A stretch of DNA of 64,000 nucleotides from Streptomyces sp. NRRL S-340 (GCF_000720185.1 NZ_JOIY01000044.1:1-64000), one strand, 5' to 3'; shown: positions 40,201 through 49,021, numbered from the stretch's first letter. Made by a program: numbers and translations. The notes: a model not told the origin generated them from the letters alone.

Positions 40201-42496
40201 GCTGAACGGCGCCGTCGGCACCCGGCTGGCGCTGGCCAACCCACGGCTGCTGCACGAGGGCGCCGGTCCGGGCACCGAGACGTTCGTGCTCGGCGGCCAT
40301 CAGGCGGCCGGACAGCAGGGGACGGCCACCACCAACTCGGTGCAGTTCGGGGTCACCGGCATGGAGAGCGGCACCCACTGGCGCGCGGCCGAGGGACTGT
40401 CCGGGCACCGGAGCTGGGGCGAGAGCCGGACCGAGGCCACCGCCCTGTCCGGCACGGTGGAGCGCAACGCCCACACTCCCCGCAAGGCCCCCCTGTACCT
40501 GGTGCTGTGCGACCTGCTGGTCACCATGGTGGCGGAGGTCAAGGTCACCGGCGGCGGCCCGTACACGGCGTCCGCGGCCCGGACCCTGCCGGCGACGGCC
40601 GCCGTGTGGCTGACGGCCGGGCAACTGCGGGCCGCGGGCGTGGACCTTCCCGAATCGGCGCGCAAGGCGCTGAAAGCGGACGGGCCGGGGACCGGGGGCC
40701 GCCCCGCGGCCGGGGACACGGGTGCGCGGGAGCGGGCCGCCGACGCGACCGCGACCGGGAACACCGCACCGTCCGACCGGACCGCGACGGGGGGCACCGC
40801 CGAGCGCGAACGGGCCGCCACCGGGGCCGGGAACACGGCGGCACGGGATCAGGCCGCCACCGGCGCCGCGGACACGGCGGCCGGCTCCCGGCGGCAGTCC
40901 GCCGCGGCCCTGCCCGCGTCCCTCCCGCTCGGCTTCGGGATGATCGAGGACCTGCCCGCCTTCGTCCCGCTGCTGGAAGGCCTGCGTGCGAACCTGGGCA
41001 CGCGCCACCGGAGCCTGGCCGCCGAGCTGCTGCCCAGACAGCAGCTCAAGGACCGCAACGACAACGTGCAGCGGCTGCTGCGCGTCCTGGACCGGGACGG
41101 CGCAGCCGGTCTGCTGGGAAGCGCCATGGACGGCGGGGTCACCGTCGAGCTGTTCGACGGACGCCGGACGCCCTACTGGGCGGTGTTCAAGGTGACGCGG
41201 TTGGGCGACGGCGTCACCGAGGGCGCGGCGGACGACGGCCGCGACATGGAGTACATCACCTCGGCGGTCGCCCAGGAGGCCACCGCGCGGGAGCAGGGCG
41301 CGACCACCGGCGCGGAGCTGACCGTCGGCGCCGGCGGCCGGCCCGACGGCGGGGCCGGGCAGTTGAAGAGCACCGGTGCAGCGGGCGGTCTCGGCATAGG
41401 CCGGGGCGCATCGCACCGGCAGGGCTTTGCCGCCCGGGGCCAGCTCGGCATGAAGACGGTCGCGGAGGCCAAGACGGCCCGGTCGACGAAGCTGCGGCTG
41501 CCGGTCACGGCCACCCTCGAACTCTACGAGGGCGACCGGCGGATAGGCCTGGCCTCCACCGGCCGGACCGCCTTCACCTACCGCATCCTGGACAACGACC
41601 TCAAGGCACTCGCCCGGGTGGCCGCCCCCCGCAGGACGGCCACCACCGCCCCGCCCCCCGGCGCGCAGGAGGCCCGCCCGGCCCGCCTCGGGGCCTGGCG
41701 CGCCCTCGGCGCGAAGCTGCCGATGGAGGCTCAGGTCAACGGCTTCCAAGGCGCCCCGGCCGTACGGCGGCTGGTCACCGAGACGGTCGGGGCCGCGGGC
41801 GGTGACCCGCGGTACCGGGAAAAGGGCCAGTCGGCCGCGTACACCCTGAACGAGGCCCTCTCCACCGAGTGGCTGACCGCGGCGCTGCCACTGCTGACCT
41901 CCTCCGGAGTGGACCTTCCCCCGGTGCACGCCACCGGGATCGAGGGCCAGGACCTGCACGTCTCCCTGCACGCGCGGCTGCGCCGGGGACGGGTCCTGGG
42001 CGTGGGCGACAAGATGACCTTCGAGACGGTCGGCCAGAGCAGCCTGGACGCGCCCCGCCCCACCCAGACGGACGGCCAGAGCTCCCACGGCCAGGGCAGG
42101 TCCGCGCTCGGCCGGTTCGGCGGCGGGCTGGTCGACGCCGACCAGTTCCGCCTCAACCAGCTGACGGGCACCAGCGGCGGTTCGGGCGGCGCGGCCGACG
42201 GGGCGGTCAACGCCTCCGGTTCGATGCCGTTGCACAAGCCCAAGCTGGAGTCGGTCCTCGTCCAGTTCTCGCTGGGCGTACGGGTGGTGGCGCGGGTGGA
42301 CAACCGGGTGCGTCCGTCCCGCACGGCCACGGCCGTACGGGAGCTGTCACTGCCGCAGCCGGTGGTGGTCCGCATGCCGGCGCCCATGGTGCGCCACATG
42401 CTGACCACGCAGGCCGCGTATCTGCTGGACCCCGCCGACCACCTGGGACTCCTGGGGCTCCGCAGGGCCGCCGCACCTCCTCCGCCGCCGAACTGA
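37298..42496 (+). CDS. Giant repetitive protein of unknown function with N-terminal LQRxAGN motif
   Basis: This gene encodes 1,732 residues from GTG 37298 (TTG 37289 is also possible). Near residue 45 is LLALQRAAGNAATTRAL, a motif common at the N-termini of actinobacterial DUF4157 and contractile-injection-associated or polymorphic-toxin proteins. No signal peptide or membrane helix is seen. The body repeats a polar Thr/Ser/Gly/His-rich stretch followed by a beta-strand-like VxVxVxxxVxxR segment at least six times (around nt 37870, 38575, 39435, 40315, 41360 and 42035). Low-complexity Ala/Thr/Gly/Arg linkers lie near 40690-40890. I see no toxin motif or immunity gene and no injection-system genes nearby. 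It is alone between a relic and LysR. Confidence 0.75.
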   Translation: MRTQQQPGNGTAKDDQQGRRPSRLPGPAPSGAPSPSLLALQRAAGNAATTRALRGRGRQPAPAINESTEQGLALPPYLADLTAAGLSTAYGLTGHAFVREAVTRAVGHGGGTVDEIAAELAGRPETFFGQGRAFAVPGASGTQWFDVTVTVSRAPDDEPPLFLPAKDIETAVPDQYTAPLAPLDEAVGKDTKVDVQHNTAATASTSAGGSSSHGLGGTAFGLAPVAPGLWLGAAATAGVHPWQSSRETRGQRNVAEPRVLRSDSGSVEVPRKIRYGVRVRSHDGTEVWATSGPGTLTQRVPTEHLVPARGGPQADVRRVGPDTARRVSLADSLAPLGVTDTAAPHQGGGGLFDAVASVLHPSLTAPGAPGRARLYAVTSTTSVLEDLPRLLRDGVLGEDLESKDGRTAGSYRMSAQITGLAPAWSTGKTQLRTHQQTQHTVTDTAGKGRALAGGVGPAAGVGAAGNAAVVRGTVMPVAAARSARFTVAEQSVTSRQGAEVRGEKVLYRGTVQLTVEGTGPRSARSVLNPRARVAVHTMDVLISLRADEAQDLGLQLPPGVRAGEFVRKPTRTVVDAEGREKQEEVERHLPFGAMGSSVALSALDTRPMIQAVQQLFVVDPRLAGYLPSFGADTAPTPADGEEAAAQRHNQRELMAALSETNLRVNKDQLLSTGIRVRLRRKSTLHSHDVQIRVKGTLGKADYLGDTEDWLVRSHSGVTSNSQSGRSSTRSIGGMVLGQARLAPGALTASARYDRGRSGTRRNQAGPTTRTDVLTNGSEQAATFAAALRLDVHVTMTSRKRKLARGLTVGSPGRDAPEPSRLVRLHLGEQDVRLRTAAEFTLDDAGKERLDEIGAPAPGPETAVAAEGIGDLAGLVPAPATGQAVRDWQLVETVGDGQPLRDLAFGLLSRAAARGRAGHEDPALATEGLAPRLAIEERLSPQAITASLRQAASSGWVVKNLRYPRRLAALNGAVGTRLALANPRLLHEGAGPGTETFVLGGHQAAGQQGTATTNSVQFGVTGMESGTHWRAAEGLSGHRSWGESRTEATALSGTVERNAHTPRKAPLYLVLCDLLVTMVAEVKVTGGGPYTASAARTLPATAAVWLTAGQLRAAGVDLPESARKALKADGPGTGGRPAAGDTGARERAADATATGNTAPSDRTATGGTAERERAATGAGNTAARDQAATGAADTAAGSRRQSAAALPASLPLGFGMIEDLPAFVPLLEGLRANLGTRHRSLAAELLPRQQLKDRNDNVQRLLRVLDRDGAAGLLGSAMDGGVTVELFDGRRTPYWAVFKVTRLGDGVTEGAADDGRDMEYITSAVAQEATAREQGATTGAELTVGAGGRPDGGAGQLKSTGAAGGLGIGRGASHRQGFAARGQLGMKTVAEAKTARSTKLRLPVTATLELYEGDRRIGLASTGRTAFTYRILDNDLKALARVAAPRRTATTAPPPGAQEARPARLGAWRALGAKLPMEAQVNGFQGAPAVRRLVTETVGAAGGDPRYREKGQSAAYTLNEALSTEWLTAALPLLTSSGVDLPPVHATGIEGQDLHVSLHARLRRGRVLGVGDKMTFETVGQSSLDAPRPTQTDGQSSHGQGRSALGRFGGGLVDADQFRLNQLTGTSGGSGGAADGAVNASGSMPLHKPKLESVLVQFSLGVRVVARVDNRVRPSRTATAVRELSLPQPVVVRMPAPMVRHMLTTQAAYLLDPADHLGLLGLRRAAAPPPPPN

Positions 42497-42554
42497 ACGG
42501 GCCGGGCGCGCCCTGGACCGCGCCGCACACCGCGGGACTCGGGACCGGGGGCGC

Positions 42555-43490
42555 TCAGCGCGGAGCCACCCAGTCCGGCACCCAGGTCCCGGCGGCGCCG
42601 TGACCGGCCGGGCCGGCGGTGAGGTGGGCGCGGAGGGTGGTCAGCGCCGGGTGGGGATTGTCGCGGTGCCACAGGAGCGAGTGCGGGTAGACGGGCGTCG
42701 GGCCGGTGACCGGGATACGGCGCAGGCCGTGGCCGGCCGGCCAGACGAGGCGGGTGTACTCGCCCATGAAGGTGGCCAGGGCCGGGGTGTCGGCGACGGT
42801 GTCGAGGAGCGCGTCCGAACCGAAGTTGGGCCCACTCGCCTCGATGGTGAGGCCGAACTCGGCGACGAGGTCGTCGTAGTAGGCGGCCCACTCGGTGCCG
42901 GGGACGATCCCGGGCATCCAGATCCGGTGTCCGGCGAGCTGCGCCACGGTCAGCGACCGGGCGCCGGCCAGCGCGTGGGCGGGGCCGGTGAGGAGCTGGA
43001 GCGGCTCGTCGAGCACCCGGACGGACTCGATGTCGTCGGGAAGGGGCCGCCCGGGCACGGCGACGGCGCGGAAGGACGCGTCGACCGTGCCGGAGCGGAG
43101 CGCGGCGAGGGCCGCGTCGATGTCGAACAGCATCACCACGTCGAGGTCGATCCCCGGGTGCGCGCGGTGGAAGCCGCGCATCAGGCCCGAGGCCGCGCCG
43201 CGCGAGTTGATCACGTCCACGCGCAGCGGACGGCGGCCGGTGCGCACGGAGGCGGCCGCCCGCTCGGCGACGCGCAGCAGCTCACGCGCGTGGGGCAGGA
43301 ACGCCTGTCCGTCGACGGTGGGCTCGGCGCCCCGCGGCGTGCGGGTGAACAGCCGCACCCCGAGGTCGCGCTCCAGGGCGGCGACGCGCTTGGAGACGGC
43401 CTGCTGGGTGATCGACAGGTCGGCGGCGGCCTTCTGGAACTGGCCCGAGTCCACGACGGCGACGAAGGTGCGCACCGCTTCGAGGTCCAT
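42555..43490 (-). CDS. LysR-family transcriptional regulator
   Basis: This gene encodes 311 residues. The N-terminal helix-turn-helix has FVAVVDSGQFQKAAADLSITQQAVSKRV and LGVRLFTRTPRGAEPT, then a substrate-binding-type domain. It lies downstream of the nitroreductase gene on the same strand with an 86-bp gap, so it may be co-transcribed, or regulate it from its own promoter. The ligand is unknown. Confidence 0.9.
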   Translation of the reverse strand: MDLEAVRTFVAVVDSGQFQKAAADLSITQQAVSKRVAALERDLGVRLFTRTPRGAEPTVDGQAFLPHARELLRVAERAAASVRTGRRPLRVDVINSRGAASGLMRGFHRAHPGIDLDVVMLFDIDAALAALRSGTVDASFRAVAVPGRPLPDDIESVRVLDEPLQLLTGPAHALAGARSLTVAQLAGHRIWMPGIVPGTEWAAYYDDLVAEFGLTIEASGPNFGSDALLDTVADTPALATFMGEYTRLVWPAGHGLRRIPVTGPTPVYPHSLLWHRDNPHPALTTLRAHLTAGPAGHGAAGTWVPDWVAPR

Positions 43491-43576
43491 GCCGTGCCAC
43501 CCCAGATCCCGTCGTCACGTTCCCGTCCGCCGCCGATTCCACGACAGGAGCCGGTGAGCCACCGAGGGTACCCCCT

Positions 43577-44311
43577 CTACAGGACCGGCCTTCTGCGCGG
43601 CGGGGCCGTCGGCCGGTCGTGCCCGGGCCGGCCGCCCGGGCTCTCGGCGATCGCCTCCGCCAGCGGCTTGCGTGCCAGGTCGGGCACCTCGCAGTCGGCC
43701 GCGGCGTAGCCGACGGGGAAGAGGATGTAGGGCCGTTCGTTGCCGGGCCGCTCGCAGATCTCGGTGAGGAAGCGCATCGGGTTGGGCGTGTGGGTCAGGG
43801 TGCTCAGCCCCATCGCGTGCAGGGCGGCGATGAACAGGCCGCACGCGATGCCCACGCTCTCGTTCACGTAGTAGTTCTTGCGCAGCGAGCCGTCCGGCAG
43901 CACCGTGCTCTTCTCGGCGAAGCAGACGACGATCCACGGCACGACGTCGAGGAAGGACTTGTCCGCGTCCGTCTCCAGACGCGCGAGCGCGGCGCGCCAC
44001 TCGGGCGGGATCCGCCCGCCCTCGTAATTGACCTTCTCCTCCTCCTCGGCGGCGACCCTGATGCGGTGCTTGGTCCCGGCGTCACCGATCACGGCGAACT
44101 TCCACGGCTGGAAGTGGGCCCCGGAGGGCGCGGTGTTCGCGGCGGCGACGGCGAGGTCGACACACGCGCGGGGGACCGGCTCGTCACTGAAGAACCGCAC
44201 GCTGCGCCGGCGGTCGAGGAAGGACACGAAGTCCTTCCCCCGCCGGACCATCTCGGCCTCGTCGTACCGGTCGGGCCGGTAAGGGACGAACGGGTGGGTG
44301 TGCTGCCTCAC
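43577..44311 (-). CDS. Nitroreductase-fold flavoprotein of the iodotyrosine deiodinase type
   Basis: This gene encodes 244 residues from GTG 44311 (GAGGAG 6 nt upstream). DRRRSVRFFS (33-42) and NTAPSGAHFQPW (59-70) are FMN-binding motifs closest to iodotyrosine deiodinase rather than NfsB. The substrate-zwitterion triad of that subfamily appears present: Glu92, Tyr96 (in EEKVNY) and Lys118 (in DADKSF). Such enzymes reductively dehalogenate halotyrosines or bind similar amino acids. It is divergent from an Lrp/AsnC regulator, which fits amino-acid-type ligands. The substrate is inferred. Confidence 0.8.
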   Translation of the reverse strand: MRQHTHPFVPYRPDRYDEAEMVRRGKDFVSFLDRRRSVRFFSDEPVPRACVDLAVAAANTAPSGAHFQPWKFAVIGDAGTKHRIRVAAEEEEKVNYEGGRIPPEWRAALARLETDADKSFLDVVPWIVVCFAEKSTVLPDGSLRKNYYVNESVGIACGLFIAALHAMGLSTLTHTPNPMRFLTEICERPGNERPYILFPVGYAAADCEVPDLARKPLAEAIAESPGGRPGHDRPTAPPRRRPVL

Positions 44312-44446
44312 GACTGCTCCTCGTGGACCGGGGCCCACAGCGTGGACCCCCGGCAGCCGAATGGGCAACAGACTCCGCATGCCGTTGCTAATCTGACAGC
44401 GAACGAGGCGGGAGCGTGCCTCACAGGCCGCAGATCGGCAGAAACG

Positions 44447-44950
44447 GTGGCACGGCAGGGACTCGACGCGCTGGACGGCCGGATGCTGCGCCTGCTGCGG
44501 GAGCGCCCGCGAGAGGGCCTGCTGGAGATCGCCCGCCGGCTCGGCGTCGCGCGCGGCACGCTGCAGGCCAGGCTCGACCGGCTGACCCGCTCCGGCGTGG
44601 TGACCGGCTACGGACCGGACGTGGACGTCGCCGCTCTGGGCCACGTGGTCCACGCGTTCACCACGTTCGAGGTGGACCAGTCCGCCCGCGAGGCCATCAC
44701 CGCCCGCCTGCGGGCCGTGCCGCAGATCGTCGAGGCGCACATCGTGACGGGCCCCGGCGACATCTGGTGCCGCATCGTGGGCGTGAGCAACCAGCACGTG
44801 CAGCAGGTGATCGACCACGTCCTGGAGGTTCCGGGCGTCCGGCGCAGCACGACGGTCATCGCGCTGAGCGCGGTCATCCCTCACCGGGTGCAGCCCCTGG
44901 TCGACGAGGTGGCCGGTCTCTCCGGGGACCAGGACGCGCACCTGCGTTAG
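44447..44950 (+). CDS. Lrp/AsnC-family regulator
   Basis: This gene encodes 167 residues from GTG 44447. The helix-turn-helix at about 12-55 has LDALDGRMLRLL and ARRLGVARGTLQARLDRL, then a RAM effector-binding domain (FTTFEVDQ, VPQIVEAHIVTGPGDIWCRIV). These proteins bind amino acids and form octamers. The ribosome-binding site is weak; no better in-frame start is upstream. It is divergent from the deiodinase-like gene with a 135-bp gap. Its stop codon lies at the left edge of the first palindromic element. Confidence 0.87.
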   Translation: MARQGLDALDGRMLRLLRERPREGLLEIARRLGVARGTLQARLDRLTRSGVVTGYGPDVDVAALGHVVHAFTTFEVDQSAREAITARLRAVPQIVEAHIVTGPGDIWCRIVGVSNQHVQQVIDHVLEVPGVRRSTTVIALSAVIPHRVQPLVDEVAGLSGDQDAHLR

Positions 44951-45112
44951 AGCTGCGGACAGAAGCGGGTTCCGGTCAGCGGGCGGTGTCCGGTGCGTGC
45001 GGTCGCCAGGCGCCGGAAAGTCCTTGTGGCGGAGCTGCCAGGGCCTTTTGGCAACGCGGCCAGGGCGCGTGCCGGGCGCCGCCCGCCGGGGCCCGCTCCT
45101 GTCCGCAGCTCT
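44949..45112. repeat. Long imperfect palindromic element, copy 1
   Basis: This ~164-bp element has near-perfect 21-bp terminal inverted repeats (AGAGCTGCGGACAGAAGCGG at left, its complement with one mismatch at right). Inside are further paired arms around GCGGGCGGTGTCCGG. It fills the gap between convergent genes. Similar copies lie at 53348 and, inverted, at 57834. It has no coding capacity. It could be a folded bidirectional terminator or a MITE-like element. Confidence 0.8.
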
Positions 45113-45142
45113 CAGTCCGGCGGTGCGCTCACCGCCTCGTCC

Positions 45143-46372
45143 TCACGTGGTGAGGACGAGAGTGACGTTGTGCCCGCCGAAGCCGAACGAGTTGGCCAGC
45201 GCGGCGGACCACCGCCCGGTGCGCCGCTCGCCCCGCACCACGTCCAGTTCCACGCGCGGGTCGAGTTCGTCGAGGTTGCGCGTGGCCGGCACCGTGCCGT
45301 CCGCGAGCGCGAACAGCGCCGCCATGGCGCCGACCGTTCCGGAGGCGCCCACCATGTGACCGGTCATCGACTTCGTCGCCGTCACCGCGGCACGGGTTCC
45401 GATCACCCGGCCGATCGCCTCGGCCTCCGCCAGGTCACCGGACTCGGTGGAGGTGGCGTGGGCGTGCACGACCCCGATGTCCGCCGGGGCCAGCCCCGCG
45501 TCGCGCAGCGCGAGTTCCATGGCGAAGGCCTGGCCCTCGGCGTCGGAGGCCGTGATGTGGTGCGCGCTCGAAGTCACGGCGCTGCCGGCCAGCGTGCCGC
45601 GGGCACGTGCGCCACGGGCCCGGGCGAACTCGGCGCGTTCGAGCACCATCATCCCCGCGCCCTCACCCATGACGAACCCGGACCGCCCGACGTCGAACGG
45701 GCGGGACACGGCCTCCGGGTCCGCCGACCGCGTCGACAGGGCCTTCATCTGGGCGAACGCCGCGAGGGTGAAGGGGTGCAGGCACGCCTCCACCCCGCCC
45801 GCGACGACCACGTCGGCCCGCCCGCCGCGGATCAGATCCTGTCCCAGGGCCAGTGCCTCCGCCCCGGACGCGCAGGCGCTCACCGGAGTCCTGGCGCCGC
45901 CCTTCGCGCCCAGGTCCATGCTCACCCAGGCGGCCGGCCCGTTGGGCATCAGCATCGGGACCGCGAACGGGGACATGCGGCGGATCCCGGCACGTTCGAA
46001 GACGTCGTCCTGCCCCAGTGTGGTGAGGACGCCGCCGGTGCCCGTGCCGATGACGACGGCGAATCGTTCCGGCTCGACCTGCGGAGTTCCGGCGTCCCGC
46101 CAGGCCTCGCGCGCGCTGAGGAGGGCGACCTGCTCGGCGCGGTCGAGCTTCCTGGCCTCGGTCCTCGGCAGCAGGGAGGCGGGATCCACCGTGAGCCCGG
46201 CCGCGACGTGCACGGGGAGGTCCGCGGCCCACTCCTCCTCCAGGAGGCGCACCCCCGATCTGCCCTCCAGCAGCCCCGACCACGTCGACGGCGCGTCGGC
46301 CCCCAGGGGCGTCATCGCACCGACGCCCGTCACCAGCACCCGATGGTCACGCGTCACGCCAGTCTCCTCCAA
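45143..46372 (-). CDS. Beta-ketoacyl-ACP synthase II (FabF-like)
   Basis: This gene encodes 409 residues. It has VLVTGVGAMTPLG at the N-terminus, the active Cys in VSACASGAEA near residue 168, His in HAHATST near 310 and KSMTGHMVGASG (Lys and His) near 340. It is an intact condensing enzyme of normal FabF length. No ACP, FabD or FabH gene is adjacent, so it is not the housekeeping fab cluster. It could serve a second fatty-acid or polyketide route. The AGTGTC gap to the left is filled by the palindromic element. Confidence 0.88.
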   Translation of the reverse strand: MEETGVTRDHRVLVTGVGAMTPLGADAPSTWSGLLEGRSGVRLLEEEWAADLPVHVAAGLTVDPASLLPRTEARKLDRAEQVALLSAREAWRDAGTPQVEPERFAVVIGTGTGGVLTTLGQDDVFERAGIRRMSPFAVPMLMPNGPAAWVSMDLGAKGGARTPVSACASGAEALALGQDLIRGGRADVVVAGGVEACLHPFTLAAFAQMKALSTRSADPEAVSRPFDVGRSGFVMGEGAGMMVLERAEFARARGARARGTLAGSAVTSSAHHITASDAEGQAFAMELALRDAGLAPADIGVVHAHATSTESGDLAEAEAIGRVIGTRAAVTATKSMTGHMVGASGTVGAMAALFALADGTVPATRNLDELDPRVELDVVRGERRTGRWSAALANSFGFGGHNVTLVLTT

Positions 46373-46879
46373 CTGTGCGGATCCTACAGAGCACCTGACG
46401 TGCCCTCGGGGTGATCATTCCAGCCTGCGGACGACGAGTCAGGAGAGGAGGTGACCGAACCAACGGCGAGAGATTGTCTCCTTCCTACAAACCATGGGGG
46501 GCGTGGCAGTGTCGCCCGGCGAGCGGCCCCGGCCCCGGCCGGCCCCAGGTCCCGCCCGGCCCCGGGGGCTGGGCGTGGGTGTGCCCGCCGCGCCTGGGAC
46601 ACTGGTCAAGATCCACCGGGTCACGGGTCTGTCCCAGCGGGTGGTGCTCTCCGGCGGGCGCGAAAGGGGCGCTTGCGGTGGCGGCGTGCGTCGTGCGCCG
46701 ACGCGTGTCACAGGGATGTATCAGCGGGCGCTGACGGGGAACGGCTCACCGTGACCGACCAGTCCTGTTGGTCAGAATCGCTCGCCGGTACCGAGACTCC
46801 CGCCGACGCCCGCCGGCTCGCACGGAGGGTACGGACTCGTACCGAACGGCCGGTCCCCACAACCGAACTGAGGAAAACG
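46373..46879. other. Divergent intergenic region, FabF-like/lipoprotein
   Basis: This 507-bp gap has only composition-driven frames. It holds an AT-richer patch at 46460-46500 that could be promoter DNA. TGACC/GGTCA (46752-46756, 46770-46774) forms a weak dyad about 105 bp before the lipoprotein start. No gene or strong terminator is supportable. Confidence 0.4.
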
Positions 46880-47590
46880 ATGCGCGTTCACAAGCTCACC
46901 TTCGCCGCCCTGGCCGTCGCCGCGAGCCTCTCGCTCACCGCCTGCCAGAACGACGACGGCGGCACGACGGGACAGAGCGACCCGTCGGCCGCGTCCACCG
47001 CGTCCTCCTCGGACGGCGGGACGGGAGCGGGCGGCAACTCCGGTCAGGGCGGCGGGGCGCAGGACTCCGAGGGTGCCGGCTCGGCCGGGAGCGGCACGGC
47101 GGGCAAGAACTCCTCCGGGCAGGGCGCCGCCGCGGGCACCGGATCCGACGCGGCGGGCACGACCGGCAGGACCGCCAGGTGCCGTACCGACGAGCTGGAG
47201 ATCACGGCGGCGGACAACACCATCGACGGCGACCCCGCCCGGACCGTCGCCGTGACGATGAAGAACCGCGGCGGCCGGGCCTGCACGATCTCGGGGTACG
47301 CGGGCGTCGACCTGAAGCTCAAGGAGGGCTCGCTGTCCGCGAAGCGCACGGGTGAGAAGGCCACCTCCACGGTCCTCAAGAACGGGCAGTCGATCGCCTT
47401 CGGCATCCACTACCCGGCCAACGACACGGGCGGCTCCGGCGTCCGCGTCACGGGGCTGCTGGTGACGCCGCCGAACGAGACCAAGACGGTCACCCTCGCG
47501 TGGCCGGGCGCTGCCACACTGCCCGTCACGGACAGCACCACCTCCCAGGTGACGGTCGGCCCGGTGGGCAGCGCCGGCCAGGGCGGCTGA
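46880..47590 (+). CDS. DUF4232 lipoprotein
   Basis: This gene encodes 236 residues. A lipoprotein signal peptide ends at SLTAC with lipidated Cys22. A ~75-residue Ser/Gly/Thr-rich spacer follows, then the DUF4232 domain (about 100-230) with its two conserved Cys (ARCRTDELEI and RACTISGYAG), probably disulfide-linked, and the terminal TVTLAWPG strand. It is anchored outside the membrane; the family has no assigned function. GAGGAAAACG precedes ATG 46880. Confidence 0.88.
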   Translation: MRVHKLTFAALAVAASLSLTACQNDDGGTTGQSDPSAASTASSSDGGTGAGGNSGQGGGAQDSEGAGSAGSGTAGKNSSGQGAAAGTGSDAAGTTGRTARCRTDELEITAADNTIDGDPARTVAVTMKNRGGRACTISGYAGVDLKLKEGSLSAKRTGEKATSTVLKNGQSIAFGIHYPANDTGGSGVRVTGLLVTPPNETKTVTLAWPGAATLPVTDSTTSQVTVGPVGSAGQGG

Positions 47591-47704
47591 CCGCACACCC
47601 GGACCGCACACCCAGGCAGCCGCACGCCCGGCCCGCGGCGGAACTCGCCGCACCCCGCGCGTTCGACGCCGCCGCCCTGCCGCACCCCCTGAGAGGATCG
47701 GGAC

Positions 47705-48094
47705 ATGGCTGACTCATCTGTGCGGATCAATGCCCTCATCGTCGACGCCGCGGACCCGGAGCGGCTCGCCCGGTTCTGGTCCGAACTGCTCGGCAGGCCG
47801 ATCGTGGGCCGTACGGGACCGTACGTATGGCTGCGGCGGGAGAACGACCTGGGCCTGGGCTTCCAGCGGAACGCCGGGCCCAGGAGGGGCAAGAACCGCC
47901 TGCACTTCGACGTCAGTTCGGCCGACCCCGCCGCCGAGCAGCAGCGGGTCGAGGCGCTGGGCGGGCGCAGGCTGGAGGAGTACGCCGACGGCGGGTTCCT
48001 GGTGATGGCGGACCCCGAGGGCAATGAGTTCTGCATCATCCCCGAGGGACCCTTCGAACTCGACGACGAGGGGCGCGCGGACTATCTCGGCTGA
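47705..48094 (+). CDS. VOC-superfamily (glyoxalase-like) protein
   Basis: This gene encodes 129 residues. A single VOC fold unit has INALIVDAADPERLARFWSELLG at the start and RLHFDVSSADP and MADPEGNEFCI at the end, the usual pattern of Streptomyces glyoxalase/bleomycin-resistance-like proteins. His and Glu positions are compatible with metal binding, but function is not predictable. It lies 114 bp after the lipoprotein gene. Confidence 0.85.
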   Translation: MADSSVRINALIVDAADPERLARFWSELLGRPIVGRTGPYVWLRRENDLGLGFQRNAGPRRGKNRLHFDVSSADPAAEQQRVEALGGRRLEEYADGGFLVMADPEGNEFCIIPEGPFELDDEGRADYLG

Positions 48095-48141
48095 CCGGCA
48101 CTCGCGCAGGGGGCCGCGGGCGGGGCGTCCGCAGCCGAGTG

Positions 48142-48900
48142 TCAGACGGCCGCCAGGATCTCCACACCGAGCGCCCCGAGCTGTTCGACGACGGTGTCGC
48201 GGGGATCGGCGTCGGTGATCAGGCCGCTGATCCTCTCCCAGGGCAGGACGCGGAACGGTGAGGCCGTGCCGATCTTCTCCGAGGAGGCGAGGACGTAGGT
48301 TTCCGCGGCCCGTGCCGACAGGGCGCGCTTCATCGCCGCCTCGTCGGCGTCTCCCGTGGTCAGCCCGGCCTCGGGGTGCACCCCGGTGACACCGAGCAGG
48401 AAGACGTCCGCGGAGACGTTCTGCGCGGCCTCGACCGCGGCGGCACCGCACGTGACCGCCGAGTGCTTGAAGAGGCGCCCCCCGAGCAGGAACAGCTCCG
48501 CCCGGGGATGGTCGAGCAGCGCCGCGGCGATGGTCGGGCTGTGGGTGATCACGGTGCAGGAGAGGTCCCTGGGCAGCGCGCGGGCGACGGCGAGGGCGGT
48601 GGTGCCGCCGTCGAGGATCAGCGTGCCGCCCGGCCGCACCAGCCCGACGGCCGTCGCGGCCACCTTCCGCTTGCCGTCCGGGGCCACCGCCTGCCGGGCG
48701 CCGTAGTCCGCCACTGCCGGGGAGACGGGCAGCGCTCCGCCGTAGACCCGCTGGCACAGCCCCTCGGCGGCGAGATCGCGCAGGTCGCGCCGCACGCTGT
48801 CCTCCGAGATGCCCAGCTCCGCGGCGACTTCCTTGGCCACGATCTTTCCCTTGCGGGCGAGCAGACCGAGCAGGTGCTCACGCCGTTCAGCAGCCAGCAT
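48142..48900 (-). CDS. DeoR-family transcriptional regulator
   Basis: This gene encodes 252 residues. The N-terminal helix-turn-helix (about 5-58) has ERREHLLGLLARKGKIVAKEVAAELGISEDSVRRDL (as a span) and the YGGALP wing, then the sugar-phosphate-sensing DeoRC domain with ILDGGTTALAVARAL and the SEKIG loop. Members respond to phosphorylated sugars or nucleosides. It is divergent from the NUDIX gene, which acts on sugar nucleotides in many relatives, so a regulatory pair is plausible. Confidence 0.9.
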   Translation of the reverse strand: MLAAERREHLLGLLARKGKIVAKEVAAELGISEDSVRRDLRDLAAEGLCQRVYGGALPVSPAVADYGARQAVAPDGKRKVAATAVGLVRPGGTLILDGGTTALAVARALPRDLSCTVITHSPTIAAALLDHPRAELFLLGGRLFKHSAVTCGAAAVEAAQNVSADVFLLGVTGVHPEAGLTTGDADEAAMKRALSARAAETYVLASSEKIGTASPFRVLPWERISGLITDADPRDTVVEQLGALGVEILAAV

Positions 48901-49021
48901 TCACGTTTCCCCTCATCCAGACCCCCGGCGTTGATGCTCGTGCCTGTTCTTGCACGTTTCTGCATGTATCTTAGCGCCTGTGACCGACCATCCCCAGCTC
49001 GTCGTCCCCGAGGAGACCCCT

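Noticed and set aside
37054..41805. Plus-strand frame of 1,583 codons and minus-strand frame 37277-42235
   Set aside because: Arg/Pro-rich shadows of the giant gene; the chosen frame has strand-like hydrophobic patterning and the LQRxAGN motif.
44949..45112. Insertion sequence or tRNA-like structure
   Set aside because: No transposase frame and no cloverleaf; the paired arms form one long stem.
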